Of a stretch of 64,000 bases of DNA, positions 55,714-63,756 are shown one piece after another. Every line of letters begins with the position of its first letter. The first letter of the stretch is position 1. Position numbers and translations under genes: made by a program. The DNA comes from Caldimonas brevitalea. GTDB lineage: Bacteria; Pseudomonadota; Gammaproteobacteria; Burkholderiales; Burkholderiaceae_C. The stretch covers positions 124,001 through 188,000 of the forward strand of contig NZ_CP011371.1 in the NCBI RefSeq assembly GCF_001017435.1, in the 5' to 3' direction. The notes beneath the pieces are model-generated. The model did not search any database and was not told the DNA's origin. It saw only the letters and a program-made list of their open reading frames with translations.

Positions 55714-57159
55714 TTACCGTTCTGTCAAGCTGTCACTCATTGTGCGTTGAATGGGGCTTAAGAGATATTCAATCACACGCCGCTTACCTGTCTTGATTTC
55801 GGCGGTCAGGTTCATCCCCGGCGACAATCGAATCAGCTTGCCGTCCACGAGGATCGTGGGCCGCGTTAGTCTGAGCGTCGCCGGAAAAATCGCCCCCCGC
55901 TTCTCGTCCTCCACCGCATCCGCGGTGACCCAGCTCACCTCCGCCGGCACCGTCCCGTACTTGGTGAAGTTAAAGGTCTCCAGTTTCACCTCCGCCAGCT
56001 GCCCCGCGTTCACAAACCCGATGTCCTTGTTGTCGATCACCACCTCGGCGGTGACTTCCGCCTCGTGCGGCACGATGACCATCAAAGGTTGCGCCTCGGT
56101 CGCGACGCCGCCCGGAGTGTGCACGGCCAATTGCTGCACAGTGCCTGCCACCGGCGCGGTCAGCTGCGTCAGTCGAGTGCGCTGTCGGGCCTTGGCGCTT
56201 TCCTGCGTCAACTGGCTCTGTTTCAAGCCCGCCTCCGACCAGCGGTCGTTCAGCGCCCGGCGTGTCTCGGCGAGATAAGCCGCCTTGGCGTTCTGGGCCT
56301 CGGCCAGCGTCGCTCGGGCTTCGGCCAGGCGCGCCTGCTGGGTGACCAGATCGCGTTCCAGCTCGATGCGCTCGCGGGTGCGGTCCTGATTGGCGTGCCC
56401 GGCGACAAATCCTTGATCGGCTAAGGACTTGAAGTCCGCCTCACGTTGGCGGACCAGCGGCAGCGTCGCGTTCAGCTTGGCGAGACTCGCCTCTACCGTC
56501 GCGATCTCGGCACTGCGGCGGCTGTGCTCCGCGTCCAGCTTGGCGACCTTGGCGCGGATGTCGCTCCATTCCGCGTCGAGCTGCGCTTCGGCGGAGCGGC
56601 GATCGAAGGCGGCGACGTTGTCGGCTGGCAGCCGCGGCGCGCCGCGGCCCTCCAACGCCTTCAGCAGCGCCGCCGTGCGGGCCGCTTCGCTGCTGGCCGA
56701 GGCCAGCTGCTGCTCGATGCTGGACTGGTCCGCGGTGGCGACGGTGCTGTCCAGCTCCACCAGCACCTGGCCCGCTTGCACCGCGTCTCCGTCTTTCACC
56801 AGGATGTTCTTGATGACGCTGGTCTCCAGCGGCTGGATCACCTTGGTCCGCTCGCTCACGACGATACGGCCCTGGCCGACGGCGACGATGTCGATCTCGC
56901 CCACGATGGACCAGACCAGCGCAATCAGGAACAGCGCGCAAATGACCAGCGCGGTGCGCCGTGGTGCCGGGTGCACCGGCGTCTCCTGCAGGCTCAAGGC
57001 TGCGGGCAAAAAGGCGGCTTCGTCGGCCAGGCGCTTCGGCCCGGCCAACTCATGGCGCACCGCCCAGGCCGCCTGGAACACCGCCTTGTAGCGCGCCAGC
57101 AGTTCGAGCACCGGGTGGCGCGGGCCCATGGCTTGAGGCGAGGTCGTGGTCGTGCTCAT
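55714..57159 (-). CDS. HlyD-family type I secretion membrane-fusion protein
   Basis: This periplasmic adaptor joins the ABC exporter to an outer-membrane TolC-like channel. The ATG at 57159 gives 481 residues and overlaps the ABC gene stop in ATGA; a start further upstream lies inside that gene. A single membrane helix (about 70-90) is followed by the lipoyl/barrel-sandwich entry (VGQGRIVVSERTKVIQPLETSVIKNILVKDGDAVQAGQVLVELDST), a long coiled-coil hairpin (about 145-310), and the return lipoyl and beta-barrel part with LTAPVAGTVQQL and AEVVIDNKDIGFVNAGQ. The C-terminus GMNLTAEIKTGKRRVIEYLLSPI is the family signature. No tolC gene is in the window. Confidence 0.96.
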   Translation of the reverse strand: MSTTTTSPQAMGPRHPVLELLARYKAVFQAAWAVRHELAGPKRLADEAAFLPAALSLQETPVHPAPRRTALVICALFLIALVWSIVGEIDIVAVGQGRIVVSERTKVIQPLETSVIKNILVKDGDAVQAGQVLVELDSTVATADQSSIEQQLASASSEAARTAALLKALEGRGAPRLPADNVAAFDRRSAEAQLDAEWSDIRAKVAKLDAEHSRRSAEIATVEASLAKLNATLPLVRQREADFKSLADQGFVAGHANQDRTRERIELERDLVTQQARLAEARATLAEAQNAKAAYLAETRRALNDRWSEAGLKQSQLTQESAKARQRTRLTQLTAPVAGTVQQLAVHTPGGVATEAQPLMVIVPHEAEVTAEVVIDNKDIGFVNAGQLAEVKLETFNFTKYGTVPAEVSWVTADAVEDEKRGAIFPATLRLTRPTILVDGKLIRLSPGMNLTAEIKTGKRRVIEYLLSPIQRTMSDSLTER

Positions 57160-59393
57160 GCCGACGCTCCTTGCCCGCCTTGCATACGCCACAGGTGCGC
57201 GTACAAGCCCTTCTCGCGCGCGATGAGCTGCTCGTGCGGTCCCATCTCGACAATGCGCCCCTTGTCCATCACGACGATCCGGTTCGCTTGTCGGACCGCA
57301 CTCAGCCGGTGGGCGATGATGATCACGGTGCGGCCCTGGCAGATCGCGGCCATGTTGCGCTGCACGATGGCCTCGCTCTCGTAGTCCAGCGCGCTGGTCG
57401 CCTCGTCAAAGATCAGGATGCGCGGGCTGTGGAACAGCGCGCGCGCAATCGCGATACGCTGGCGCTGCCCACCGGAGAGGCTGGCACCTTGTTCGCCAAC
57501 AACGGTGTCGTAGCCCTCGGGCAGCTCGCTGATGAAATCGTGCGCACCGGCCCGCTGAGCCGCCCGCACCACCGCTTCGATGGGGGCGGCCGGGTCGATG
57601 ATGGCGATGTTCTCGCGCACGCTGCGGTTGAACAGCACGTTTTCCTGCAGCACCACGCCGACCTGGCGGCGCAGCTGGGCGGCGTCGATCAGGCTGATGT
57701 CGATGCCGTCGACCAGCAGTCGGCCCTGCTCAGGGCTGTACAGGCGCTGCACCAGCTTGGTGAGTGTGCTTTTGCCGGAGCCGGAACGCCCGACGATGCC
57801 AATCACCTCGCCGGGGCGGATGTCCAGGCTGACACCGTTGAGCACCGGGGCGGCTTCGGGCCGGTAGCGGAAGGTGACCTGGTCCAGGGTGACACGGCCC
57901 TTGACGGGCGGCAGCTGGGCGGCATTGGTGGGCGGCACCTCGGTGCGGGTGTTGAGGATGTCGCCAAGCCGGGCCATGGAAATGCCGGTCTGCTGGAAAT
58001 CGGTCCACATCTGCGCCATGCGCATGATGGGTTGCGCCACGCGCTGGGCGAACATGTTGAAGGCGACGAACATGCCCACGGTGAGCTGGTTGTCCATCAC
58101 CAGGTGAGCGCCATACCAGAGCGTGGCGGCGTTGACCAGCTTGCCGATCAGGTTCACGCCTTCGTTGGCAAAGCTGGCCAGGGTCTGGGTCTTGAAGCCG
58201 GCGGAGACATAGGCGGCGAGCTGGTCGTCCCAGCGGCGCGCCATCGCGGGCTCCAGCGCGGTGGCCTTGACGGTCTGGATGGCGCTGACGGTTTCCACCA
58301 GCATCGCCTGGTTCTCGGCGCCGCGGGCGAACTTCTCGTTGAGGCGGCCGCGCAGCACCGGCACGACCAACAGGCTCAGGCCGACGTACAGCGGCGCCGA
58401 GACCAACACGATCAAGGTCAGCGGCACGCTGTAGGCGAACATCACGGCGATGAAGATGACCGAGAACAGCAGATCGAGCACCAGGGTCAGGGCGTTGCCG
58501 GTGAGGAAGCTGCGGATGTTCTCCAGCTCGCGGATGCGGGCCACCGAGTCGCCGACACGGCGGGCCTGGAAGTACGCCAGCGGCAGTTGCACGAGGTGGC
58601 GGAACAGCCGGGCGCCGAGTTCGACGTCGATACGGCTGGTGGTGTGGCTGAAGACGTAGGTGCGCAAACCGTTGAGCACGCTCTCGAACACCACGACGAC
58701 CAGCAGGCCGATGATCAGCACGTCCAGGGTGGTGAGGCCGCGGTGCACCAGCACCTTGTCCATCACGACCTGGAAAAACAAGGGCGAGATCAGCGCGAAG
58801 AGCTGCAGGAACAGCGAGATCAGCAGCACCTCGCCGAGCAGCTTGCGGTGTTTGACCAGGCTGGGGATGAACCAGCTGAAGTCGAACTTGGCGAGGGCGC
58901 CGGTCAGGGAGGCGCGGCTGGTGATGAGGATGAGCTCGCCAGTCCACTGAGCGGCGAACACGTCCAGGGGTTCGATGGTGGGGCGGCTGGTCTCGGTGCT
59001 GGTGTCCTGGAACAGCACACGCTGGCCGTCGCATTGGGCGAGCACGACGACGCGGCCATCCTTTAAAAGGGCCAAGGCCGGCAGCGCGGACAAGGTCAGG
59101 CGGTCGGCCGTGGTGCGGCTGAGCTTGGCCTTGAGGCCCAGGTGTTTGGCGGCCAGCAGCAGGTCGCGGGTGGTGAGCGGCTCGCTGGGCGTCTTGCCGA
59201 GCTGGTGCAGCAGCGTTCCGGCATCGGCGGCGACATGGTGCAGACGGGCAATGAGGCAGAGGGCCTCGAGCCCGGCGAGCGGGGAGGGCTCAGTGTCGGG
59301 AGAGGATGCCGGTGAACCTCGCTTCGTTGTTTCCTGCGCTGGCGGCTGCGGTTCCACGCCGGCCTCAATCTGCAGCGTCGTACTGGCCTGCAT
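57156..59393 (-). CDS. HlyB-like type I secretion ABC exporter with inactive peptidase-like domain
   Basis: This inner-membrane ABC transporter moves the RTX protein out in one step with HlyD and a TolC-type channel. The 745-residue product has an N-terminal C39-peptidase-like domain (about 40-165) without the catalytic Cys-Gly motif, as in HlyB, so it should bind substrate rather than cleave it. Six membrane helices follow (about 185-470), then an ATPase domain with Walker A GRSGSGKST (535-543), signature LSGGQ (639-643) and Walker B ILIFDEATSALD. It is the first gene of the locus and overlaps the HlyD-like gene. Confidence 0.97.
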   Translation of the reverse strand: MQASTTLQIEAGVEPQPPAQETTKRGSPASSPDTEPSPLAGLEALCLIARLHHVAADAGTLLHQLGKTPSEPLTTRDLLLAAKHLGLKAKLSRTTADRLTLSALPALALLKDGRVVVLAQCDGQRVLFQDTSTETSRPTIEPLDVFAAQWTGELILITSRASLTGALAKFDFSWFIPSLVKHRKLLGEVLLISLFLQLFALISPLFFQVVMDKVLVHRGLTTLDVLIIGLLVVVVFESVLNGLRTYVFSHTTSRIDVELGARLFRHLVQLPLAYFQARRVGDSVARIRELENIRSFLTGNALTLVLDLLFSVIFIAVMFAYSVPLTLIVLVSAPLYVGLSLLVVPVLRGRLNEKFARGAENQAMLVETVSAIQTVKATALEPAMARRWDDQLAAYVSAGFKTQTLASFANEGVNLIGKLVNAATLWYGAHLVMDNQLTVGMFVAFNMFAQRVAQPIMRMAQMWTDFQQTGISMARLGDILNTRTEVPPTNAAQLPPVKGRVTLDQVTFRYRPEAAPVLNGVSLDIRPGEVIGIVGRSGSGKSTLTKLVQRLYSPEQGRLLVDGIDISLIDAAQLRRQVGVVLQENVLFNRSVRENIAIIDPAAPIEAVVRAAQRAGAHDFISELPEGYDTVVGEQGASLSGGQRQRIAIARALFHSPRILIFDEATSALDYESEAIVQRNMAAICQGRTVIIIAHRLSAVRQANRIVVMDKGRIVEMGPHEQLIAREKGLYAHLWRMQGGQGASA

Positions 59394-59798
59394 GCTTCCT
59401 CACCTGTTCCGATAGCCGTCTTTGGCTGAGGCGGGACTGTAATTGTTTGTTGCGGTATCGGCGACCCCCGAACAAGGGATAGCGGAGGCAGAAGTAGGTC
59501 GAGGGGGCCCGGCAGTGCGCCTTGTGGACGCTGGTTATGCCAGGGACCGGCATGAGTCCGCGCTTACATACAAGAAGCTGCTAACCGGCGTATTCGCTGG
59601 CGCGGCATGGCCTCCTCAGAGCGCTGGAATTGAAAGGCTGCCTTCAAAGAACTTTTGAACCAAGCCCAATAGCGAGGGGTAAGCGTAGCGGCCGGAACCG
59701 AACGCGAGCGAGCAAGCGAAGAGGCGATGGCGGCACTCGCGAAGCAAGCGCAAGAACTGCGCACGGGCTACGAATGACGACCGCTCATCGGCGACTCA
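59394..59798. other. Intergenic region upstream of the type I exporter
   Basis: It should contain the exporter promoter. Short frames on both strands give no recognisable protein. The GAGGAAGC site of the exporter gene is at its left end. Confidence 0.45.
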
Positions 59799-60374
59799 CT
59801 ACCCGGCTCCCTCCACCCCGTCGCTCTCCATCCCCTTGAAGACTAGCCCCAGCGGCAACTCGAACCCGATGCTCTCCAGCACCAGCCGCCCGTGCTCCGT
59901 CATGTCGAAGTACATACAGCTGCCGTCAGCTTGAGGACGGAAGACTTCGGCGCGCCGCGTCTCGGGGTCGATGAGGACGTACTCACGCAGCGCACTCAGC
60001 TTGCGATAGATCGCGAACTTCTCGCTGCGGTCATACCGTTGCGTGGTGGGGGATAGCACTTCGACGATCAGCACCGGGGCCGTGAACACGATGTCGTCGG
60101 CGGTAAAGCGCTGGTCGCACGTCACGAAGACGTCGGGGTACAGGATGGCCTCGTCGCCCACTTGCACCTTCATGTTCTCGCTGAACACTTGGCAGGGGCT
60201 CTCGTCCAGATGGTTGCCGAGGTGACGCATGAGGTTGGCGATCACGCGCCCGCGGCCGCGGCGGCCTCCGACCATCGCGAATGTTTCGCCACGGAAGAAC
60301 TCATGTCGGTCCGGCTGTTCGTTCTCCCACTCAAGAAACTCGGTGAGGGTGAGTGTATGAACGGGCACGCCCAT
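59799..60374 (-). CDS. Uma2-family (DUF820) PD-(D/E)XK nuclease-like protein
   Basis: The 191-residue product matches the Uma2 family of restriction-endonuclease-like proteins: EFLEWENEQPDRHEFFRGETFAM at the N-terminus, D81 in YPDVFVTC, E105 in VLIVEVLSPTT, and K119, which fit the PD-(D/E)XK arrangement. The family is widely distributed and its biological role is unresolved. I chose the ATG at 60374; the frame upstream overlaps the small antitoxin-like gene. That gene ends 10 bp before this start on the same strand, so the two are probably co-transcribed. Confidence 0.88.
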   Translation of the reverse strand: MGVPVHTLTLTEFLEWENEQPDRHEFFRGETFAMVGGRRGRGRVIANLMRHLGNHLDESPCQVFSENMKVQVGDEAILYPDVFVTCDQRFTADDIVFTAPVLIVEVLSPTTQRYDRSEKFAIYRKLSALREYVLIDPETRRAEVFRPQADGSCMYFDMTEHGRLVLESIGFELPLGLVFKGMESDGVEGAG

Positions 60375-60384
60375 CGTTCGTCCT

Positions 60385-60639
60385 TCACATGTGATGAGTC
60401 TGCCGGAGACGGCGGACGTAGTCGGCCACGTCGGCAATGTCGGTTCTGTCCTGCCACATCCCGAAGAGGGGATCGTCCGCAAAGTGGGACGGCGCAGCAG
60501 CTTTCGGCGGGGGCTCGACGGGCTGCTCGGGTTCGATGCGCACTGTGACGTGGGCGTCTGGCAGCTGGGTGAGTCTGTGTCGCCAAGCTTGAGGGAGTTC
60601 TTCAACCGGCACATGCTGGATCACGATCGTCGTATCCAC
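60385..60639 (-). CDS. Small antitoxin-like protein, 84 aa, upstream of Uma2
   Basis: The GTG at 60639 is preceded by GAGGAGGA with a 5-nt spacer, a strong start. The product has a beta-rich N-terminus (DTTIVIQHVPVEELP), a Pro-rich middle, and a C-terminal helix DDPLFGMWQDRTDIADVADYVRRLR. The last segment closely resembles the toxin-binding tail of antitoxins in VapB/Phd-like families. It has no recognisable DNA-binding domain of standard type. With the Uma2 gene 10 bp downstream it forms a two-gene unit. The longer frame upstream (to 61251) looks non-coding. Confidence 0.72.
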   Translation of the reverse strand: MDTTIVIQHVPVEELPQAWRHRLTQLPDAHVTVRIEPEQPVEPPPKAAAPSHFADDPLFGMWQDRTDIADVADYVRRLRQTHHM

Positions 60640-60800
60640 TGGATTCCTCCTCTCCGCTGCCACGCTGCGGGAAATGCTTGTCTCGCTGGTCCGATTTTCC
60701 CTGTCAGGGAGAGCCAAAGTACCGGAGTGCAGCAAGGCGACACCCAATGCTACTGCGCTCAAGCACAGCCCGCTTAGACAGGCGGGGCCGGCTGGTCGAC

Positions 60801-61118
60801 TCAGCGCTGCGCCTCCCGCGCCGCCAACAACTCCGCCCCTTCCAACGCCACCCGCTCCCACAGGTCCCTGAACGCCGCTTCGTTCAACTCGTCGCAATAC
60901 GACAACGCAATCAGCGTCGCCGGGTGGACGTTCATCACACTCGCCAACTCTTCGATCTTGCCCAGGGTGGGGATCTTGAGGCCTCGTTCCATCGCGCTGA
61001 GGTACGTACGGCTGCTCACCGTGTCGAACTGCTCCTGCGACAAACCACGCAACACGCGCACCGCTCGCAAGGTGCGCGCGAACTTCGACTGCATAGGGGA
61101 CTTGCTTCTTTCGGCCAC
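60801..61118 (-). CDS. XRE-family helix-turn-helix regulator
   Basis: The 105-residue product has an XRE/Cro helix-turn-helix (about 15-68): FARTLRAVRVLRGLSQEQF, SRTYLSAMERGLKIPTL, IEELASVMNVHPATLI. A helical tail follows (about 72-105). I used the GTG at 61118; an ATG eight codons later (61094) is the alternative. It is divergent from the HAD gene, and the region between carries four evenly spaced repeats that may be its operator. Direct autoregulation is likely but not shown. Confidence 0.87.
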   Translation of the reverse strand: MAERSKSPMQSKFARTLRAVRVLRGLSQEQFDTVSSRTYLSAMERGLKIPTLGKIEELASVMNVHPATLIALSYCDELNEAAFRDLWERVALEGAELLAAREAQR

Positions 61119-61141
61119 GCCTCGATTGAGGCACGCAGAAA

Positions 61142-61199
61142 CCTATAGGACTACAAACTTTAGGATTACAGCTTATAGGGCTACATCCTATAGGATTCG
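61142..61199. promoter_or_regulatory. Four TAGG-type direct repeats with exact 15-bp spacing
   Basis: TAGG occurs at 61146, 61161, 61176 and 61191, each followed by (A/G)(C/T)T and, in the first three, by ACA. The first and last copies contain the palindrome CCTATAGG. The array lies between the divergent XRE and HAD genes, about 25-80 bp before the XRE start. Confidence 0.65.
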
Positions 61200-61268
61200 C
61201 GAGATTGGCGGCGGCAGGCGAACTCCACATGGCCCGGCCGGCGCCCAGCACTGAGACGAGAGGCCTCC

Positions 61269-61844
61269 ATGCACGTTCTCTTCCTCGACTTCGACGGCTG
61301 CCTGCACCGCTGCGAACTCCTGAGTTCCCCTTTGCCCTCGGACCGCCCCGACAGCCCGGCCGACATCGCGTCAGACCTCGACGCGCTGCACCTCTTCGAA
61401 TGGCTTTACGTGCTCGAAGACCTGCTGCACCCGCACGACGACGTTTACATCGTCGTCTACTCCCCGTGGCGCTACCTGTGCTCGCATCGTCAGATTGCCC
61501 AGTGCCTCGGCACGCTGCGGCCCCGCTATCTCGGCGTCACGCCTTGCGGCCAACGTTATGACTCGATACGTCGTTGGCTGCATGCCGAGCCCGAGGTCAT
61601 CAGCTACCGCATCCTCGACCTTGCGGTGGCGGGAGACCTGGCCAAGCCACCGGCGCCGACCGTCATCGCCTGCGACCCGCAGCGTGGGGTGTCCTGTCAT
61701 CGAGTGCAGGCACAGTTGCAAAGCTGGCTGCTCGGCGAGACCAAGGCGACGTCCGAGAGCCTCGATGCGTCAAGCGGCGGCGGCAATGCGGCGCTGCGTC
61801 GCAAAGGCCCGTTGCATCGGCGGCTGGAAGATGTGGGGGGATGA
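61269..61844 (+). CDS. HAD-like phosphatase domain protein
   Basis: The 191-residue product starts with LFLDFDGCLH, the DxD motif (D7, D9) of HAD-superfamily phosphohydrolases. It continues with VYIVVYSPWRY (motif II Ser) and the motif III/IV region near VIACDPQRGV. It resembles the small HAD domains in the so-called Swiss Army Knife RNA-repair group, by recollection only. The last 40 residues look low-complexity. A GAGAGG site precedes the ATG. The gene is divergent from the XRE regulator gene across the TAGG repeats. Confidence 0.75.
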   Translation: MHVLFLDFDGCLHRCELLSSPLPSDRPDSPADIASDLDALHLFEWLYVLEDLLHPHDDVYIVVYSPWRYLCSHRQIAQCLGTLRPRYLGVTPCGQRYDSIRRWLHAEPEVISYRILDLAVAGDLAKPPAPTVIACDPQRGVSCHRVQAQLQSWLLGETKATSESLDASSGGGNAALRRKGPLHRRLEDVGG

Positions 61845-62444
61845 GGGGTGTCGGGAGCCGGGGAGACCGGCTGCGGGTTCAGCCCCACAGCAAAGAGACG
61901 GCTCGCCGGAGGCATGGCCACCGGCGAGCCACAAAGCGTCCCTGCCTAGGGGTGAGGGAGGGGGATAAGACGCAAGGACGCGGCGCGAGTGTAGCGGTCG
62001 TTTGAGCGCTTGCGGAAAGGTGTTTCAAAGCGACGCACTTCACACCAGGCAATGACTCAGGCTGGCGTAAGGCTGCGGGCGCAGGGCGTGTTCGCATCGC
62101 TGCAGGGGTTGCAAGCCCGGGATCTTGGATCACCGCTAGAAACGTACGCCGAGTTCGCGCGGTCCAGTGTTTGACCCTGCCAGCCAGGACGTCATCGCGC
62201 TCGACGCTGCGTTTCTGCATATGGCGCACAGCGAGCGAAGTAGGCGCTGAGCACGCGACCGCTTAGGACAGAAAAGGCGGCGCCTGGCGGTAGCAGAATG
62301 ACGGCTGAGGTCCCGATCAAACTTTGACGTCGCGGCGGAACGGCGCCCTGCTGCGCGAACGCCGGCTGTCAGGCTTGTCGCGACTCCTTGCTTGCTGAGG
62401 ACCGCAAAATTACCATGGGGATGAGTTTCGAGAAAGGACCCCTC
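61845..62444. other. Intergenic region between the HAD gene and the toxin-antitoxin pair
   Basis: About 600 bp with no recognisable gene. It contains an inverted repeat with CGGCTCGCCGG and CCGGCGAGCC around 61900-61932 that could act as a terminator for the HAD gene, though no U-tract follows. The toxin-antitoxin promoter should be toward the right end. Confidence 0.45.
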
Positions 62445-62678
62445 ATGCTGGAGCTCGACCGCATCACTCAACAGCCCGAGGTCATGGGAGGAAAGGCGTG
62501 CATTCGCGGAATGCGCGTCACGGTCAGTACGGTGGTAGGCCAGATTGGCGCCGGGTACACCGTAGACGAAGTGCTCGCTGACTACCCTTATCTCGAACGC
62601 GAGGACATCATGCAGGCCCTGCGCTATGCAGCCTGGCGCGCGGAGGAACGCGAAGTCCAACTCGCCGGCGGTACATGA
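62445..62678 (+). CDS. DUF433-family antitoxin
   Basis: The 77-residue product has the DUF433 signature: RITQQPEVMGGKACIRGMRVTVSTVVGQI, then a helix-turn-helix-like DEVLADYPYLEREDIMQALRYAAW. These proteins are antitoxins that bind DNA and pair with PIN-like DUF5615 toxins. I chose the ATG at 62445 with AGAAAGGA 8 nt upstream; an ATG at 62421 would add eight residues. The stop overlaps the toxin start in an ATGA, the typical coupling of such pairs. Confidence 0.92.
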   Translation: MLELDRITQQPEVMGGKACIRGMRVTVSTVVGQIGAGYTVDEVLADYPYLEREDIMQALRYAAWRAEEREVQLAGGT

Positions 62679-63049
62679 AACTGCTGGTGGACATGAATCT
62701 GTCTCCGCGGTGGGTAGGCCTCCTGGCCAGCGAGGGCTTCGACGCCTTGCATTGGTCCACCGTCGGCGCCAAGAACGCTTCGGATTCCGCCATCATGGCC
62801 TACGCGCTGGCCAACGAGTTCGTCGTGCTGACGCACGATCTAGATTTCAGCGCGATCCTCGCCGCGAACAAAGGCCGCAAGCCAAGCGTCGTGCAAATCC
62901 GGGCGGTCGACGTGAACCCTGACGTTATCGGTCGTCAAGTCCTCGTAGCGCTGCACCAGATGGAAGCAGAACTGACCGAAGGCGCGTTGCTGACCGTCGA
63001 CCCAAAGCGCACGAGGGTTCGGGTACTGCCTCTTCTGCGTAAGCAATAG
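62675..63049 (+). CDS. DUF5615 PIN-like toxin
   Basis: The 124-residue product matches the DUF5615 family: MKLLVDMNLSPRWVGLLASEGFDALHW, then D55-L-D57 in VVLTHDLDFSAILA, with D6 as the first acidic residue. These are predicted to be metal-dependent RNases of PIN-like fold. It is translationally coupled to the DUF433 antitoxin upstream. The acidic residues are all intact, so the module looks functional. Confidence 0.92.
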   Translation: MKLLVDMNLSPRWVGLLASEGFDALHWSTVGAKNASDSAIMAYALANEFVVLTHDLDFSAILAANKGRKPSVVQIRAVDVNPDVIGRQVLVALHQMEAELTEGALLTVDPKRTRVRVLPLLRKQ

Positions 63050-63756
63050 GGCCATCGCGAAGCTGGGTTGGCGGTTGCGGCGCTGTCGATCTTGCAGGCT
63101 GATTGCCGGATTCCGCAGGGCTCTCGCGCCCGTTGCGCCTCGTTGCCTGCTTGTTCAACCGGTCCCGATTCAACGCCCCTGTTCGCGGCGTTTCTGGATT
63201 GCGCCCGCAGCAAATCGAAGTATTCGGCGTCAGCCGGGCCGCTGGGCGCAGAGGCCGCCCCTTCGAGCAGCAGCGCTCGCAGCAAGGCGCGACCCTTGTC
63301 GCGCCTTGCGAGGTCATCCGGCGCAGGACAGGTCGAGCTGTTCCAGTCTGAGTCCCTCTGCTCCACGCCAACGTCGTTCAGATGTTCAGCATCAGCGATG
63401 GGCAGGATAGGCATGAAGGTACGCCGTGTCGTGACCGAAGGAGGGCTTGCGGCAGGCCTGCGCGCAGCTGCTGTAGCCACGTCCCCGTTCACACCCTGAC
63501 GGCTGCCCGTCCGGCACCCTACCATGGGAAACGACTTTCCGGTCCTGTTGCCTGCCGCAGTGCAACTTGTGCGTCGGCACCTCACCCAGCGAGACCGCGG
63601 CGTCATTTGTTGCCGGGCAGCTGTAGAGGAGGCCAGAGCGATCCCGTTCGTATCCGGCTGATCTGCAAGTATCGTGCTCGTGATACTTGGCGATACTTGG
63701 GAACGGCCGAGAGAAGCCCAAGCTTCGCGAACCCATCCGACGCCCCGCTACCCCCC
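63050..63756. other. Region between the toxin gene and uvrA
   Basis: No intact gene is recognisable. The minus strand holds a decayed ParD-like sequence (63190-63414). A pair of direct repeats GATACTTGG lies near 63682-63699. The last part is presumably the 3' flank of uvrA. Confidence 0.5.
63190..63414 (-). pseudogene. Decayed ParD-like antitoxin gene
   Basis: From an ATG at 63414 the frame reads MPILPIADAEHLNDVGVEQ, a disturbed stretch, then DDLARRDKGRALLRALLLEGAASAPSGPADAEYFDLL. The second part is very like the C-terminus of ParD-type antitoxins (RRDxxRxxLRxLLLxGAASAPxxPADxxYFDxLR). The central ribbon-helix-helix part does not follow the family and the frame runs on into unrelated sequence, so a frameshift or substitution decay is likely. 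No ParE gene follows. Confidence 0.5.

Noticed and set aside
61142..61199. TAGG repeats as a CRISPR or transposon end
   Set aside because: The unit is only about 15 bp with no spacers and no transposase gene nearby; an operator fits better.
60640..61251. A long minus-strand frame joining the antitoxin-like gene to upstream sequence (to 61251)
   Set aside because: The upstream part is Gly/Arg-rich shadow of the XRE gene. The strong Shine-Dalgarno site before the GTG at 60639 marks the real start.
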